From an uncultured Candidatus Saccharibacteria bacterium (GTDB lineage Bacteria > Patescibacteriota > Saccharimonadia > Saccharimonadales > Saccharimonadaceae), in contig CAQRDK010000012.1 in NCBI GenBank assembly GCA_948868795.1, positions 1 through 34,733 of the forward strand: a stretch of DNA of 34,733 bases, written 5' to 3'. A program made the translations under genes and the position numbers. The notes beneath the pieces were generated by a model that had not been told where the DNA came from, made no database searches, and saw nothing but the letters and a program-made list of their open reading frames with translations. Within the stretch, counting starts at the first letter, position 1, and every line of letters starts with the position of its first letter. Of the stretch, positions 22,808-30,858 are shown piece after piece.

Positions 22808-23458
22808 CTAAACCGGCACCCCGACCAGCCAATAAAACCCGGTCAACATCCCCTGAATCCCACCCAGCATAATCGTCGAAATCACGCTCGGGAACACAAT
22901 CACCAAGATCATCACCACGATAATCCCGATTTTCTCGAATTTCTCCATTCCCTCTCGCACCGCGTCTGGCGCCAGCGCATACAGAACCCTCGATCCATCT
23001 AGCGGCGGAATTGGAATTAAATTGAAAATCCCGAAACCCAAATTCACCAAAACTAACTCCGTAAAAATCAGCCCAACAATCCCCGGCATATTCAACCAAC
23101 CCGTCCAATATCCAATCAAAAAACTCACCAAAGCAATCAAAAAGTTCGTCAGCGGCCCCGCTATCGCCACCAACGCCATCCCCCACGCCCCAAATTTCAA
23201 ATTCCTCGTGTCAACCGGCACCGGCTTCGCCCCGCCAAAAATCGGTCCACCCGACATATATAATAATACCGGCACCAAAATCGACATCACCGGATCAATA
23301 TGTTTCGCCGGATTCAAAGTCAACCGCCCATCATCCTTCGCCGTATCATCGCCCAACCAATACGCTACCAACCCATGTGCCAATTCGTGCAAAACCATCG
23401 AGAAAAGAATCACCCCCAGAATCACCACTAAATTCAAAATCCCTTCCCAGCTAAACAT
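22808..23458 (-). CDS. Site-2 protease family (M50) membrane metalloprotease
   Basis: 216 residues. Members cleave transmembrane substrates within the lipid bilayer, often to release signalling factors. Seen: the zinc motif HELAH at 24-28 in the first helix, the second zinc-site region LNPAKHIDPVMS about 30 residues on, a GPLTNFLIALVSF helix, and NLIPIPPLDGSRVLY, the NPxxPLDG-type motif of the family that gives the third ligand Asp. Four to five hydrophobic helices, no PDZ domain: the minimal type. GGAAGGA precedes the ATG. It is followed, toward the left, by the structured leader; the 23520 gene is 61 bp upstream in the same direction, so the two may be cotranscribed. Confidence 0.9.
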   Translation of the reverse strand: MFSWEGILNLVVILGVILFSMVLHELAHGLVAYWLGDDTAKDDGRLTLNPAKHIDPVMSILVPVLLYMSGGPIFGGAKPVPVDTRNLKFGAWGMALVAIAGPLTNFLIALVSFLIGYWTGWLNMPGIVGLIFTELVLVNLGFGIFNLIPIPPLDGSRVLYALAPDAVREGMEKFEKIGIIVVMILVIVFPSVISTIMLGGIQGMLTGFYWLVGVPV

Positions 23459-23519
23459 CTTGTCCTTCCAAAACTTTAACGAAATCTACGGCTCAAACCT
23501 AAGCAAACAGACCGCCAAG

Positions 23520-24026
23520 TTACGACGCAAGCGCCACAACTTCCAGCGCCATCGGCAAAGCTTCGCGATTCTTTATCTTAAACTTCTTCTCTGCTCGCGG
23601 CGTCAGCTTCAGCTCTGTCACCATCCCGTCCACATTTCCCATCGCAATCACCACCTTCGGCTCAATCTCCCGCACCGCTCGCACCGACGACGTGCACAAA
23701 ACATCCGACATGCCCAAATCATCCAGCGCTTTCGCATCTTCAACACCGCCGATAATCCCAATGTGGGTATTTCCAATCACCGCATCATAAATCGTCCGCC
23801 CCCCAACAGCACCAACAGAAGCGCTAGCAGCATCGTCCTTAACAGATGGCGCCCCTACCGCAATTCCCCGAATCGCTACATCGCCAATCTCAAACTCACC
23901 CGGCCCGACAATCTTCCCTACCTCCAACTTCGCATCAATCGTCTCCTCCGCCACATTAAACTTAATCTCTGTTTTCTTCGTCGTCAAGATAATTTCATCA
24001 GGATTTCTACTTTCAATTTCAAACAT
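23520..24026 (-). CDS. Degenerate metallo-beta-lactamase-fold protein (UlaG-like)
   Basis: 168 residues, shorter than active family members. The core PGEFEIGDVAIRGIAVGAP resembles the UlaG-like branch of the metallo-beta-lactamase superfamily, and the strand pattern around THIGIIGGVEDAKALDDLG also fits. The zinc motif HxHxDH is absent, and the later histidine position appears as VVIAMGN, so hydrolysis is unlikely. It may be a binding or structural protein. Ribosome-binding site AGGAGG precedes the ATG. Neighbours are a site-2 protease and a wHTH regulator. Fold assignment is moderate; function unknown. Confidence 0.65.
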   Translation of the reverse strand: MFEIESRNPDEIILTTKKTEIKFNVAEETIDAKLEVGKIVGPGEFEIGDVAIRGIAVGAPSVKDDAASASVGAVGGRTIYDAVIGNTHIGIIGGVEDAKALDDLGMSDVLCTSSVRAVREIEPKVVIAMGNVDGMVTELKLTPRAEKKFKIKNREALPMALEVVALAS

Positions 24027-24078
24027 TTTACCTCCTTTTCGGTTTATTCTACAAAATACTCACTATGCTAATGCCAGC

Positions 24079-24717
24079 CTAATACTCAACCGGCCCGTTC
24101 GTCTTAATAATCCCCTCTGGGTCATAAACTTCCGCCATCTCCATATCCAACATGTCCATCACGAATCTATCCTTCACGCTCCGCCGATACAAATAATCAT
24201 CACGTCGAAGAATCACATAATCCAACGGCTTCCCCTGTTTCTTCTCCACTACCTCAGCCCAACGCGTCAATTTTTTCGTCCGATCATCCCCCACAATCAA
24301 AAGATCAATCCCATCCTGCCCAGGCACTCGATTGAACAAAACCATCGCCCGAAGATACTTCGATACTGGTCGAATATACTCATCCCAAGTATTCGACGGC
24401 CGACGCCGCACATCCTGTTGCGTTTTTAATACCGGCACCGGCTTCTTCCCAAAAATCTCCTGAAACGCATGCGCGTATGGGTGTTTCATGTTCGCCGCAT
24501 AATATACTTTATTATCAAAAGTCTCATTCCGGATAATCCCGATACTCTCAAGATTCATCAATTCCCTACGCACCGAGTTAATCTGCTCTTCAATCACCCG
24601 CGTAATTTCGCGCACATAAAAAGACTTATTCGTATTCGCAAAGAACAACTCCAAAAGTTTTGCTCGCGTCTTCGAGCCGAACAATTTTTCTACTGGAGTG
24701 TTAGTTTCTTTGCTCAT
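24079..24717 (-). CDS. Winged-helix regulator with nucleotidyltransferase-like C-terminal domain
   Basis: 212 residues. Residues ~8-75 form a winged helix (LFGSKTRAKLLELFF, FYVREITRVIEEQINSVRREL, LESIGIIRNE). Residues ~112-205 (KYLRAMVLFNRVPGQDGIDLLIVGDD) resemble the MNT/nucleotidyltransferase-like domain fused to wHTH in archaea and CPR bacteria. The usual GSxxxGxxxxxSDxDL motif is reduced, so transfer activity is doubtful. The start overlaps the miaA end by 17 bp; TGaTAAAAT lies 9 nt upstream within miaA, so the gene may have its own short-leader transcript. Target genes are unknown. Confidence 0.72.
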   Translation of the reverse strand: MSKETNTPVEKLFGSKTRAKLLELFFANTNKSFYVREITRVIEEQINSVRRELMNLESIGIIRNETFDNKVYYAANMKHPYAHAFQEIFGKKPVPVLKTQQDVRRRPSNTWDEYIRPVSKYLRAMVLFNRVPGQDGIDLLIVGDDRTKKLTRWAEVVEKKQGKPLDYVILRRDDYLYRRSVKDRFVMDMLDMEMAEVYDPEGIIKTNGPVEY

Positions 24718-25492
24718 CTTGTATACATTTTATCACGTATTCCCTGATTTCCGCAAGAGGCAACCAGTTAATATTTTTATTCCGCTTGAACCACGTCATC
24801 TGTCGTTTCGCCAAATGCCAATCATCAAAAACGAACAATTCTTTTGCCCGCTCTAAACTCATCTCATCCTGCAAATACGCCCACGCAAACTGGTAAATAT
24901 TACTTTTCATCGCCTGACTATTCCAGTCATACTTTTCCGCTAACTTTCGCGTTTCCTCGAAAAGTTCCTGAACAAATAATTTGTTCGCCCGCTCCGTAAT
25001 CCGTTTCCTGAGAACTTCCGGGTCAGTTTTAACGCCAATGAGTAAATAATTTGAACAATCCCCCTGTCGATCCTCTTGCGAAGTCTTTTTCTCCTCGCTA
25101 AACTCATAATCATACACCAGCGCATCAATATACAGCCCAGTTCCCCCTACCACCATCGGTAATTTCCCCCGCCCCCGAATCTCCCGGATCTTAACCTCCG
25201 CATACTTTTTCCAATCCGCCACCGTGAATCGTTCTCCCGGCTCCACAATCCCAATCCCCCAATGCGGAATCCCTGCTTGTTCCTCTAGCGACGGCGCCGC
25301 CGTGCCTATTTCCATCCCCCGATAAATCGCTCGCGAATCCGCCGAAATAATCTCCACCCCAGAAAAACCACCCAACGGGCGCCCCTCCCGCGCCCGCTTC
25401 TCTAGTTCTAGAGCAATCCCAATCGACACCCCCGTCTTCCCGCTCGCCGTCGGCCCCAGAATCACTACTGTTTTATCAAAAGTCACTCGCAT
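24701..25492 (-). CDS. miaA: tRNA dimethylallyltransferase
   Basis: 263 residues, about 50 shorter than E. coli MiaA. It transfers dimethylallyl from DMAPP to A37 of tRNAs that read codons starting with U. Seen: P-loop GPTASGKT (13-20), ISADSRAIYRGMEIGTAAP, the hallmark VVGGTGLYIDALVYDY, a helical insertion domain that appears shortened, and QMTWFKRNKNINWL near the C-terminus. The usual DSRQ/DSxQ motif reads DSRA, so a normally conserved Gln is Ala. The start codon lies inside the thrS end (17-bp overlap), so it is translated by coupling. Confidence 0.92.
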   Translation of the reverse strand: MRVTFDKTVVILGPTASGKTGVSIGIALELEKRAREGRPLGGFSGVEIISADSRAIYRGMEIGTAAPSLEEQAGIPHWGIGIVEPGERFTVADWKKYAEVKIREIRGRGKLPMVVGGTGLYIDALVYDYEFSEEKKTSQEDRQGDCSNYLLIGVKTDPEVLRKRITERANKLFVQELFEETRKLAEKYDWNSQAMKSNIYQFAWAYLQDEMSLERAKELFVFDDWHLAKRQMTWFKRNKNINWLPLAEIREYVIKCIQDEQRN

Positions 25493-27254
25493 TCAACTTC
25501 TGCAAATATTCTGCCAAGTCCGCTAGCTTCACTTTTTCTTCCTTATCGCGCAGCCGGACGCTCACTTCCTTCGCCTCAGCATCCTTAGGACCAACAATCA
25601 AAACTACCGGAATCTTCATCTCTGTTGCGCGGCGGATTTTCTTACCTAACGAATCATTCGATAAGTCCATCTCAAACCTTAACACATTATGACGCACCGG
25701 CTCATCCAATTCCATCCCAGAGAGAACCGCCTCAATTTCAGAAACATACTCATCAACTTGGTCATTCACGGTCAAAATCCGCACCTGCTCCGGCGCGCAC
25801 CACAACGGAAACCAACCTCCAGTATGTTCGATGAAGACGCTCAAGAACCGCTCAATCGAACCCAAAGTCGCGTGATGAATCATCACCGGCCGCTCCTTCT
25901 CGCCCTTCTCATTCACAAACTCAAGACCAAACCGCTCCGGCTGTACAAAATCGAGCTGCACCGTCGCGACCTGATGCTCGCGCCCAATTGCATCCTCCGC
26001 CATGAAGTCAATCTTCGGCCCATAAAATGCTGCCTCCCCCTCTTGTTCAAAGTAATCCAACCCGTTCTCAATCGCCGCTTCCTTAATCTGCGCCTGCGCC
26101 ATTTCCCAAAGTGCCGGATCCCCTAGATACTTATCCGAAGAATCCCGATAACTAAGCCTTGCGCGCAATTTATTCATCCCCACCGTCGTATACAACTTCC
26201 GCACAATCCCGACCAAAGTCTGGATTTCCTGCTTAATCTGATCTTTCCGGCAGAAAACATGCGAATCATCCTGCGTCAAAGATCGCACCCTCGACAAACC
26301 GCCTAGCTCCCCCGTCTTCTCGTCACGATAATCTGTCGTCGCCTCCATATAGCGCACCGGCATTTCCTTATAAGTTCGTGGTCGCGACGCAAAAATCTGC
26401 GCATGATGCGGACAGTTCATCGGTTTCAGCGCAAATTCTTCCCCGTTCACCTGCGAGTGCACCATAAAAAGCTCATCGCCAAACTTCGCATAATGCCCCG
26501 AAGCTTTATAGAGGTCAACTTTCGTAATATGCGGCGTCCAAACCTTCTTAAACCCAGCCTGACCGCGAAGCCCTAACGACAACTCCGACATCTCTTCGCG
26601 CAAAACCGTTCCCCTCGGTGTAAACAGCGGCAAACCTGCCCCGACCAAATCCGAGAAGCAAAACAAATCCAATTCCTTCCCTAGCTTACGATGGTCACGT
26701 TTCTTCGCCTCTTCCTGTCGCGCTAGATATTCGTCCAATTCCTCTTGAGTTTCAAACGCCACCCCGTAAATCCGCGTCAACATCTCCCGCTTCTCGTCGC
26801 CCCGCCAATACGCGCCCGCCACGCGCGCAAGCTGGAACGCCCCTACTTTCGACAAATCGTCGATGTGCGGCCCTTTGCAAAGATCCGTAAATAAGACCTC
26901 CCCCGTCCGCGGGTCTTTCAGGTCATAAAAAGTAATCGTCGCATCTTCTGGTAATTCCTCAATCAACTCCGTCTTCAATCTCTGCCCATTCTCGCGAGCC
27001 CATTCAAGGGCTTCCTCGCGCGACGACTCTCGCCGCACCATCTCGCACTTCCGCGTAATAATCCCCCGCATCTTCTTCTCAATCTTTGCTAAATCCGCAT
27101 CAGAAACTTTCGTATCTCCGAAATCAATATCATAGTAAAAACCGTTCTCAATCGCCGGTCCAATTCCAAAAGTTGTTGTCGGATAAAGCTCCCGCACCGC
27201 TGCCGCCAAAACATGGCTCAAGCTATGCCGCATCTTTTCAACTTCTTCGCTCAT
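25476..27254 (-). CDS. thrS: Threonyl-tRNA synthetase lacking the TGS domain
   Basis: 592 residues against ~640 in E. coli. It charges tRNA-Thr. The protein begins directly at the editing domain: HSLSH (10-14) gives HxxxH, and LCKGPHI gives the further Cys and His that clear Ser-tRNA-Thr. Class II motifs: motif 1 PRGTVLREEM, motif 2 region YRDEKTGELGGLSRVRSLTQDDSHVFC, motif 3 GSIERFLSVFIEHTGGW. Zinc ligands are visible in PMNCPHH, QDDSHVF and IHHATLG (the usual Arg after the first His is His). A C-terminal anticodon-binding domain is present. The N-terminal TGS domain is missing. Ribosome-binding site GGAAAGGAT supports the start. It overlaps miaA. Confidence 0.97.
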   Translation of the reverse strand: MSEEVEKMRHSLSHVLAAAVRELYPTTTFGIGPAIENGFYYDIDFGDTKVSDADLAKIEKKMRGIITRKCEMVRRESSREEALEWARENGQRLKTELIEELPEDATITFYDLKDPRTGEVLFTDLCKGPHIDDLSKVGAFQLARVAGAYWRGDEKREMLTRIYGVAFETQEELDEYLARQEEAKKRDHRKLGKELDLFCFSDLVGAGLPLFTPRGTVLREEMSELSLGLRGQAGFKKVWTPHITKVDLYKASGHYAKFGDELFMVHSQVNGEEFALKPMNCPHHAQIFASRPRTYKEMPVRYMEATTDYRDEKTGELGGLSRVRSLTQDDSHVFCRKDQIKQEIQTLVGIVRKLYTTVGMNKLRARLSYRDSSDKYLGDPALWEMAQAQIKEAAIENGLDYFEQEGEAAFYGPKIDFMAEDAIGREHQVATVQLDFVQPERFGLEFVNEKGEKERPVMIHHATLGSIERFLSVFIEHTGGWFPLWCAPEQVRILTVNDQVDEYVSEIEAVLSGMELDEPVRHNVLRFEMDLSNDSLGKKIRRATEMKIPVVLIVGPKDAEAKEVSVRLRDKEEKVKLADLAEYLQKLNASDF

Positions 27255-27326
27255 GGCTTTATCCTTTCCGATATTCTAAATATGTTATATCTATATAATT
27301 ATACTACACAATAGCCAAAATAGTAT

Positions 27327-27812
27327 CTATTCCCTGTAAAAACTATCTTTCACTCGTCCCCAAATATACTTATGTGCCTCTTGTGTCAATTTCTCGGCCA
27401 ATTCCTCCGCCGAAATCCACAAAACTTCCGCAATCTCTTTCTCCTCCTCCGAACGCTCTTCCTGTTGCAGACTCTCGAAACTGCCATAAACCGTATGAAT
27501 TGTGATATGCCGATTCACGTCCTTGTGCGCCGCATAGAAGTTATCGTAACAAACCTCGTCGAGTTCTTTCAGCTCTCCGAAATCATCATACCCAGTTTCC
27601 TCGACAACTTCCCTCTTTGCCGCCTCAATCGGTTTTTCTTCCCCTTCAATCCCGCCCATCACGAAATCAATCCACCCAAATTTCCGATTCTTCACACAGA
27701 GATACTTCTCCTCCGTCGGATGTTTCATCGCCACCACGACAACCTCACGCTCCGTCATCGGCTTATCATCCCGAATCGCCGAATCACCAGTCCCGAAAAA
27801 CTCTTTTGCCAT
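27327..27812 (-). CDS. Nudix hydrolase
   Basis: 161 residues. Members hydrolyse nucleoside diphosphates linked to another moiety. The Nudix box is complete: GGIEGEEKPIEAAKREVVEETGY fits Gx5Ex7REUxEExGU, so unlike the Nudix half of the 21594-22439 protein it should be active. It is a single-domain protein with the expected N-terminal beta-sheet (VVVVAMKHPTEEKYLCVKNR). GGAGG precedes the ATG, and TGaTATACT upstream is a likely promoter. The substrate cannot be read from the sequence. Confidence 0.92.
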   Translation of the reverse strand: MAKEFFGTGDSAIRDDKPMTEREVVVVAMKHPTEEKYLCVKNRKFGWIDFVMGGIEGEEKPIEAAKREVVEETGYDDFGELKELDEVCYDNFYAAHKDVNRHITIHTVYGSFESLQQEERSEEEKEIAEVLWISAEELAEKLTQEAHKYIWGRVKDSFYRE

Positions 27813-27890
27813 AATTCCTCCACTTATTTTCTACCCCAAGTATATCACAAAACTCTCTCGCCGCCGGAAAACCTCCCGCCCTCTCCAATT

Positions 27891-27902
27891 TTATGCTATA
27901 AT
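27891..27902 (+). promoter_or_regulatory. First of two identical TTATGCTATAAT promoters upstream of tRNA-Val
   Basis: TTATGCTATAAT (extended -10). Transcription from it would run straight into the 22-bp palindrome at 27918-27939. Confidence 0.55.
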
Positions 27903-27917
27903 GACGAGCAGCGAGCG

Positions 27918-27939
27918 AAAAACATGCTAGCATGTTTTT
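27918..27939. terminator. 22-bp perfect palindrome AAAAAC..GTTTTT, terminator-like on both strands
   Basis: AAAAACATGC/GCATGTTTTT around TA. It has an A-run and T-run, so it could act as a bidirectional terminator. It lies ~10 nt after the predicted start of the upstream promoter, an odd arrangement that would give a very short RNA, or it may be a protein-binding palindrome. Confidence 0.5.
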
Positions 27940-27961
27940 CTGAGCGCGAGGAAATTACAGT

Positions 27962-27986
27962 ATAAGTCGAAGACTTATGCTATAAT
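27962..27986 (+). promoter_or_regulatory. tRNA-Val promoter with palindrome in place of the -35
   Basis: TATAAT at 27981-27986 with TGc extension and the same 12-mer TTATGCTATAAT as 27891-27902. The upstream element is the palindrome ATAAGT-CGAAG-ACTTAT (27962-27978) rather than a -35 box. The tRNA begins 9 nt after the hexamer. Confidence 0.75.
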
Positions 27987-27994
27987 AACTTCAC

Positions 27995-28071
27995 GGGTCG
28001 CTAACTCAGTTGGCTAGAGTGTCTCGTTTACACCGAGAAAGTCGGGGGTTCGAATCCCTCGCGACCCACCA
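27995..28071 (+). tRNA. tRNA-Val, anticodon UAC, CCA encoded
   Basis: Complete cloverleaf: acceptor GGGTCGC/GCGACCC, D-arm ACTC/GAGT, anticodon stem TCTCG/CGAGA with loop TTTACAC (anticodon TAC, reads GUA and probably all GUN), T-arm with TTCGAAT loop, discriminator A and an encoded CCA end (28069-28071). It is the only tRNA in the window and its T-loop is canonical, in contrast to the tmRNA T-loop. Confidence 0.97.
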
Positions 28072-28108
28072 TAGAAAGGACCTGTGCATCAGCACGGGTT
28101 CTTTCTAT
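28071..28108 (+). terminator. 17-bp hairpin directly after tRNA-Val
   Basis: ATAGAAAGGACCTGTGC pairs with GCACGGGTTCTTTCTAT around ATCA; two G-U pairs hold only on the + strand, so it belongs to the tRNA transcript. The 3' arm is U-rich but no clean U-run follows, so it may act as terminator or processing signal. Confidence 0.65.
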
Positions 28109-28141
28109 CTTAGCCCAAGTTCAGAACTCAGCGCGAGTTCG

Positions 28142-29050
28142 TTATTTCCCCGCATCCTCCAAAGCTCGCTTCAAAATCTCCTTCCTTAGCCAAACTTCGT
28201 CCAAAATCACCACGTTGCCCTCTCTAACTCCACCAAAAAGTCGCAATACTTCCCTCGCGACCGCGTCATCAGAAACCAAAACATAACTTCGTCCATCCTT
28301 CAGAGAAATCAAGTTCATCATCCAATTTTCACTCAACCCGCTCAAGATGTTCCTCAATTCGTCCTCACGCTTTAAAAATTCCTTCCCGTCCCAACAAAGC
28401 AGCTGCGCAATTGTCTCCGGCAACGCAAAATCAACTTTTTCCGACTTCACATCATTTCGAATCGCCGTTGCTAAATCCCTCTCAACTTCCGCCTGGCACT
28501 CCAAAAAATACTTCTCCGCGAACTCATCATCTTCCCCGGCAATCTTCACCAGTTCTTTATACGCCGCCACGTCACGTTCCGTCGTAATCTTCGCTTTAAA
28601 GTTTAACGTATTATCCAAAATCGCCGCCATCAATAACTTCGCCAACCCCGGTCGCAACTTACCTAACGCCCCGCCATCACGATACCGCTCAAAAACTATC
28701 GTTGCCACCGCCCCAATCTTCTCAATCCGCACCCGTCGTACTTTGTCATCCCAATAATTCTCAAAACCAGCATGATGATCAATCAATTCAACTATCCTCT
28801 CAATATCCACACACTCATCCAAAAAATCAGGATTCGACAAATCCAAAACAGCGAACTCTTCATCACCCAAAAAGGCATAATCGTCAAAACCTGACAACTC
28901 GCGTAAACTCGGCGCCACGCTCTCGTTAATAACCGAGCCAGTCACCGCTACCACATCCTTACCCTGCAACCTCAAAAAATCCCGATACGCAACACAGCTC
29001 GCATACGCATCAATATCAATATATCTCTTCCCTGACGTAACTACAATCAT
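28142..29050 (-). CDS. DHH-family phosphoesterase related to Mn-dependent inorganic pyrophosphatase
   Basis: 302 residues. Seen: DIDAY (12-16) like motif I of the DHH family, ELIDHHAGF with D91-H92-H93 (the DHH motif), and ILDNTLNFKAKITTERD, which matches the pyrophosphatase DTxxFKSPTxTxxD block; a DHHA2-like C-terminal domain follows. Family-II pyrophosphatases hydrolyse PPi to phosphate and drive biosynthesis. Differences: the GHxNPD histidine before motif I is replaced by TSGKRYID, and the DHN of motif II reads DLSN (70-73), so metal binding is altered and another substrate is possible. TGaTAAGAT lies exactly 6 nt before the ATG, predicting a leaderless mRNA. Confidence 0.82.
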   Translation of the reverse strand: MIVVTSGKRYIDIDAYASCVAYRDFLRLQGKDVVAVTGSVINESVAPSLRELSGFDDYAFLGDEEFAVLDLSNPDFLDECVDIERIVELIDHHAGFENYWDDKVRRVRIEKIGAVATIVFERYRDGGALGKLRPGLAKLLMAAILDNTLNFKAKITTERDVAAYKELVKIAGEDDEFAEKYFLECQAEVERDLATAIRNDVKSEKVDFALPETIAQLLCWDGKEFLKREDELRNILSGLSENWMMNLISLKDGRSYVLVSDDAVAREVLRLFGGVREGNVVILDEVWLRKEILKRALEDAGK

Positions 29051-29062
29051 ACACTTATCTTA

Positions 29063-29632
29063 TCACACCCTTCGCTTCTTCCCCGCGCCTTTCTTCCTCT
29101 TCCCCCTCACCTCTACCGCATACCCATAAATCGCCGCCGAGAGCATCCCCAGCTCACAAATCACTCCAAAAATCGACCGCACTGCCCCGTTATACGCCAT
29201 CCAACACCCTGCCACCGGAATCCCCAAAAACTTGTATATCTTCGTGCTCTTCTGCCAAATCGAAATCTCATACAGCGTCGTTGCCGCCACCGACAATAAA
29301 CTCAACGGTCCGTCATAAGTCAGAATCGCAAGCACCAAAATCGCCAGCAAAACCACCGCCAGCACCACATAATCCCGCACAAAATACCGCTTTTGCTTCC
29401 CGTGTTTATGCTCATCCCAAAGATAATAAAAGTTCGCCACCAGCACCACGACCGACATCGCCATCCCCAGATCCGCCCCGAGCAATAGAAAAACCACAAT
29501 CCCCGTCGCCATCGACGCAATATCCAGCACCACCACCGCCTTCCGATTCTTCGCCAGATACGACAGCCCCAACAGTCCATACTCCACCACCGTCAAAATT
29601 TGTGACAAAATATAAGTAAAACCACCAGACAT
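29063..29632 (-). CDS. YgjV-like inner-membrane protein
   Basis: 189 residues with about six transmembrane helices and a strongly basic C-terminal tail (GKRKKGAGKKRRV). ISIWQKSTKIYKFLGIPVAGCWMAYN resembles the YgjV family, whose function is uncharacterised; PnuC-type transporters were considered because of size but lack the family motifs here. TGgTATAAT ends exactly 6 nt before the ATG, predicting a leaderless mRNA. It ends 12 bp before the DHH gene, which has its own promoter within its coding end. Confidence 0.68.
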   Translation of the reverse strand: MSGGFTYILSQILTVVEYGLLGLSYLAKNRKAVVVLDIASMATGIVVFLLLGADLGMAMSVVVLVANFYYLWDEHKHGKQKRYFVRDYVVLAVVLLAILVLAILTYDGPLSLLSVAATTLYEISIWQKSTKIYKFLGIPVAGCWMAYNGAVRSIFGVICELGMLSAAIYGYAVEVRGKRKKGAGKKRRV

Positions 29633-29708
29633 AACTTCATTATACCACCCTCAAGCCCTAAAACCGCGATTCAACCAGAAAACTCCGACCCCGAACCCAA
29701 TTTCTCTC

Positions 29709-29737
29709 TTTACTTTTCACCTCAAATCGTGTATAAT
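29709..29737 (+). promoter_or_regulatory. rpsT promoter
   Basis: TTTACT (29709-29714), 17-bp spacer, TATAAT (29732-29737). Predicted start near 29744, giving a ~40-nt leader with GAGGAA before the ATG. Confidence 0.7.
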
Positions 29738-29783
29738 CAACCAAAGAGTTATCAAAATATTATTTAACCTCGAGGAAATATTA

Positions 29784-30026
29784 ATGCCGATTATCAAATC
29801 CGCAAAGAAAGCTGCGCGCCAAGCCGAAAAGCGCACCGCTCACAACCAGCAAATCAAAAAGGACATCAAATCCGCTCTCAAAGCCTTCAAGGAAAGTCCT
29901 GTTGCTGAAAACATGGCGAAGATTCAGTCTGAATACGACAAAGCTGTCAAAAAAGGCCTCATGAAGAAAAACACCGCTTCCCGCCGCAAGGCTTCCCTCG
30001 CTAAATTCGCCAAGGCAGCAAAATAA
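29784..30026 (+). CDS. rpsT: 30S ribosomal protein S20
   Basis: 80 residues, highly basic and helical, normal length. Starts MPIIKSAKKAARQAEKRTAHNQ and contains AVKKGLMKKNTASRRKASLAK, typical of S20, which binds 16S rRNA early in 30S assembly. It is monocistronic with its own promoter and terminator. Ribosome-binding site GAGGAA supports the start. Confidence 0.95.
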   Translation: MPIIKSAKKAARQAEKRTAHNQQIKKDIKSALKAFKESPVAENMAKIQSEYDKAVKKGLMKKNTASRRKASLAKFAKAAK

Positions 30027-30046
30027 TTCACATCCAGGTAGTCTAC

Positions 30047-30075
30047 AAAAGACCCGCAAGCCGGGTCTTTTTCTT
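30047..30075 (+). terminator. rpsT intrinsic terminator
   Basis: AAAAGACCCG / CGGGTCTTTT stem with CAAGC loop and T-run, 20 bp after the stop. Confidence 0.92.
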
Positions 30076-30183
30076 TAATTAACCACCCCGCACATTCACT
30101 TCACCCCTGTTAAAGCCAAATCGAACTAGTAAACCGTTTACAAGTTCGAAACAACCCCGCCCCCCAAAAAAACCAACTCTGTC

Positions 30184-30849
30184 CTAAATCTTCCCTACCC
30201 GCAACAAAAAGCTCTTTATCAACATCCACGGCTCCACCCCCGTCGATTTCATCTGCAAATCCACCTTCGCGAGCTCCTTCAAAATCCTTCGCTCCCTCGC
30301 TCCTCCCCCCGAATATTCATACTTCTTCAGCGCTTGCGTCACCAAAAGTCCAAAAAACATAAACGGATCCTGATCTGCCTCAATCTTCTCCAAATCTCGC
30401 ACCGCCTTCTCGCCATTTCGCATCGCCGTATCCAAAACCCCAAACACTAACCCCGCATCCGGCTTCTTCAGCGTCGCAAACTCCTCCATCTCCACCCCCG
30501 CCTCTTTCAGCTGCTTATACCCAGTCGACCTCTTATCAATCTTCCCCTCCCAAACCACCACCTCATGTTCCGTCTCTATATAATCCGCCAATTTCGCCCA
30601 AACTTCCGCATTCTCCCCCAAATTCTTCAACAAAATCCGCCGCACCCCGCCGCCAAGACCCCCAGCGCCGCTCCCAGAACCGTCGCCACCGCCAAAACCG
30701 CCCCCAAATAGCGACGTCCCCTGAAAAATACTCGGCAAATCCCCCGCCGTCAAACTCTCCCCCTCAAACACCTCATAACCCTCCCCGAGCGTCCGCTTGA
30801 CCGCTTTCTCCGCTTCTAGCCGATTTTCCCCATAAAAAATCCTTAGCAT
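30184..30849 (-). CDS. holA: DNA polymerase III delta subunit-like protein, short form
   Basis: 221 residues against ~340 in E. coli. Delta opens the sliding clamp as part of the clamp loader. The N-terminus LRIFYGENRLEAEKAVKR and SIFQGTSLFGG match the delta N-terminal fold, and ALKKYEYSGGGARERRILKELAKVDLQMKS fits the end of its lid region. An insertion of Gly/Ser runs follows SLFGG. The C-terminal collar domain appears missing or reduced. The start is 9 bp after the mutM stop with GGGG before ATG, so the two are in one operon. Assignment moderate. Confidence 0.72.
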   Translation of the reverse strand: MLRIFYGENRLEAEKAVKRTLGEGYEVFEGESLTAGDLPSIFQGTSLFGGGFGGGDGSGSGAGGLGGGVRRILLKNLGENAEVWAKLADYIETEHEVVVWEGKIDKRSTGYKQLKEAGVEMEEFATLKKPDAGLVFGVLDTAMRNGEKAVRDLEKIEADQDPFMFFGLLVTQALKKYEYSGGGARERRILKELAKVDLQMKSTGVEPWMLIKSFLLRVGKI

Positions 30850-30858
30850 CCCCAGCCC

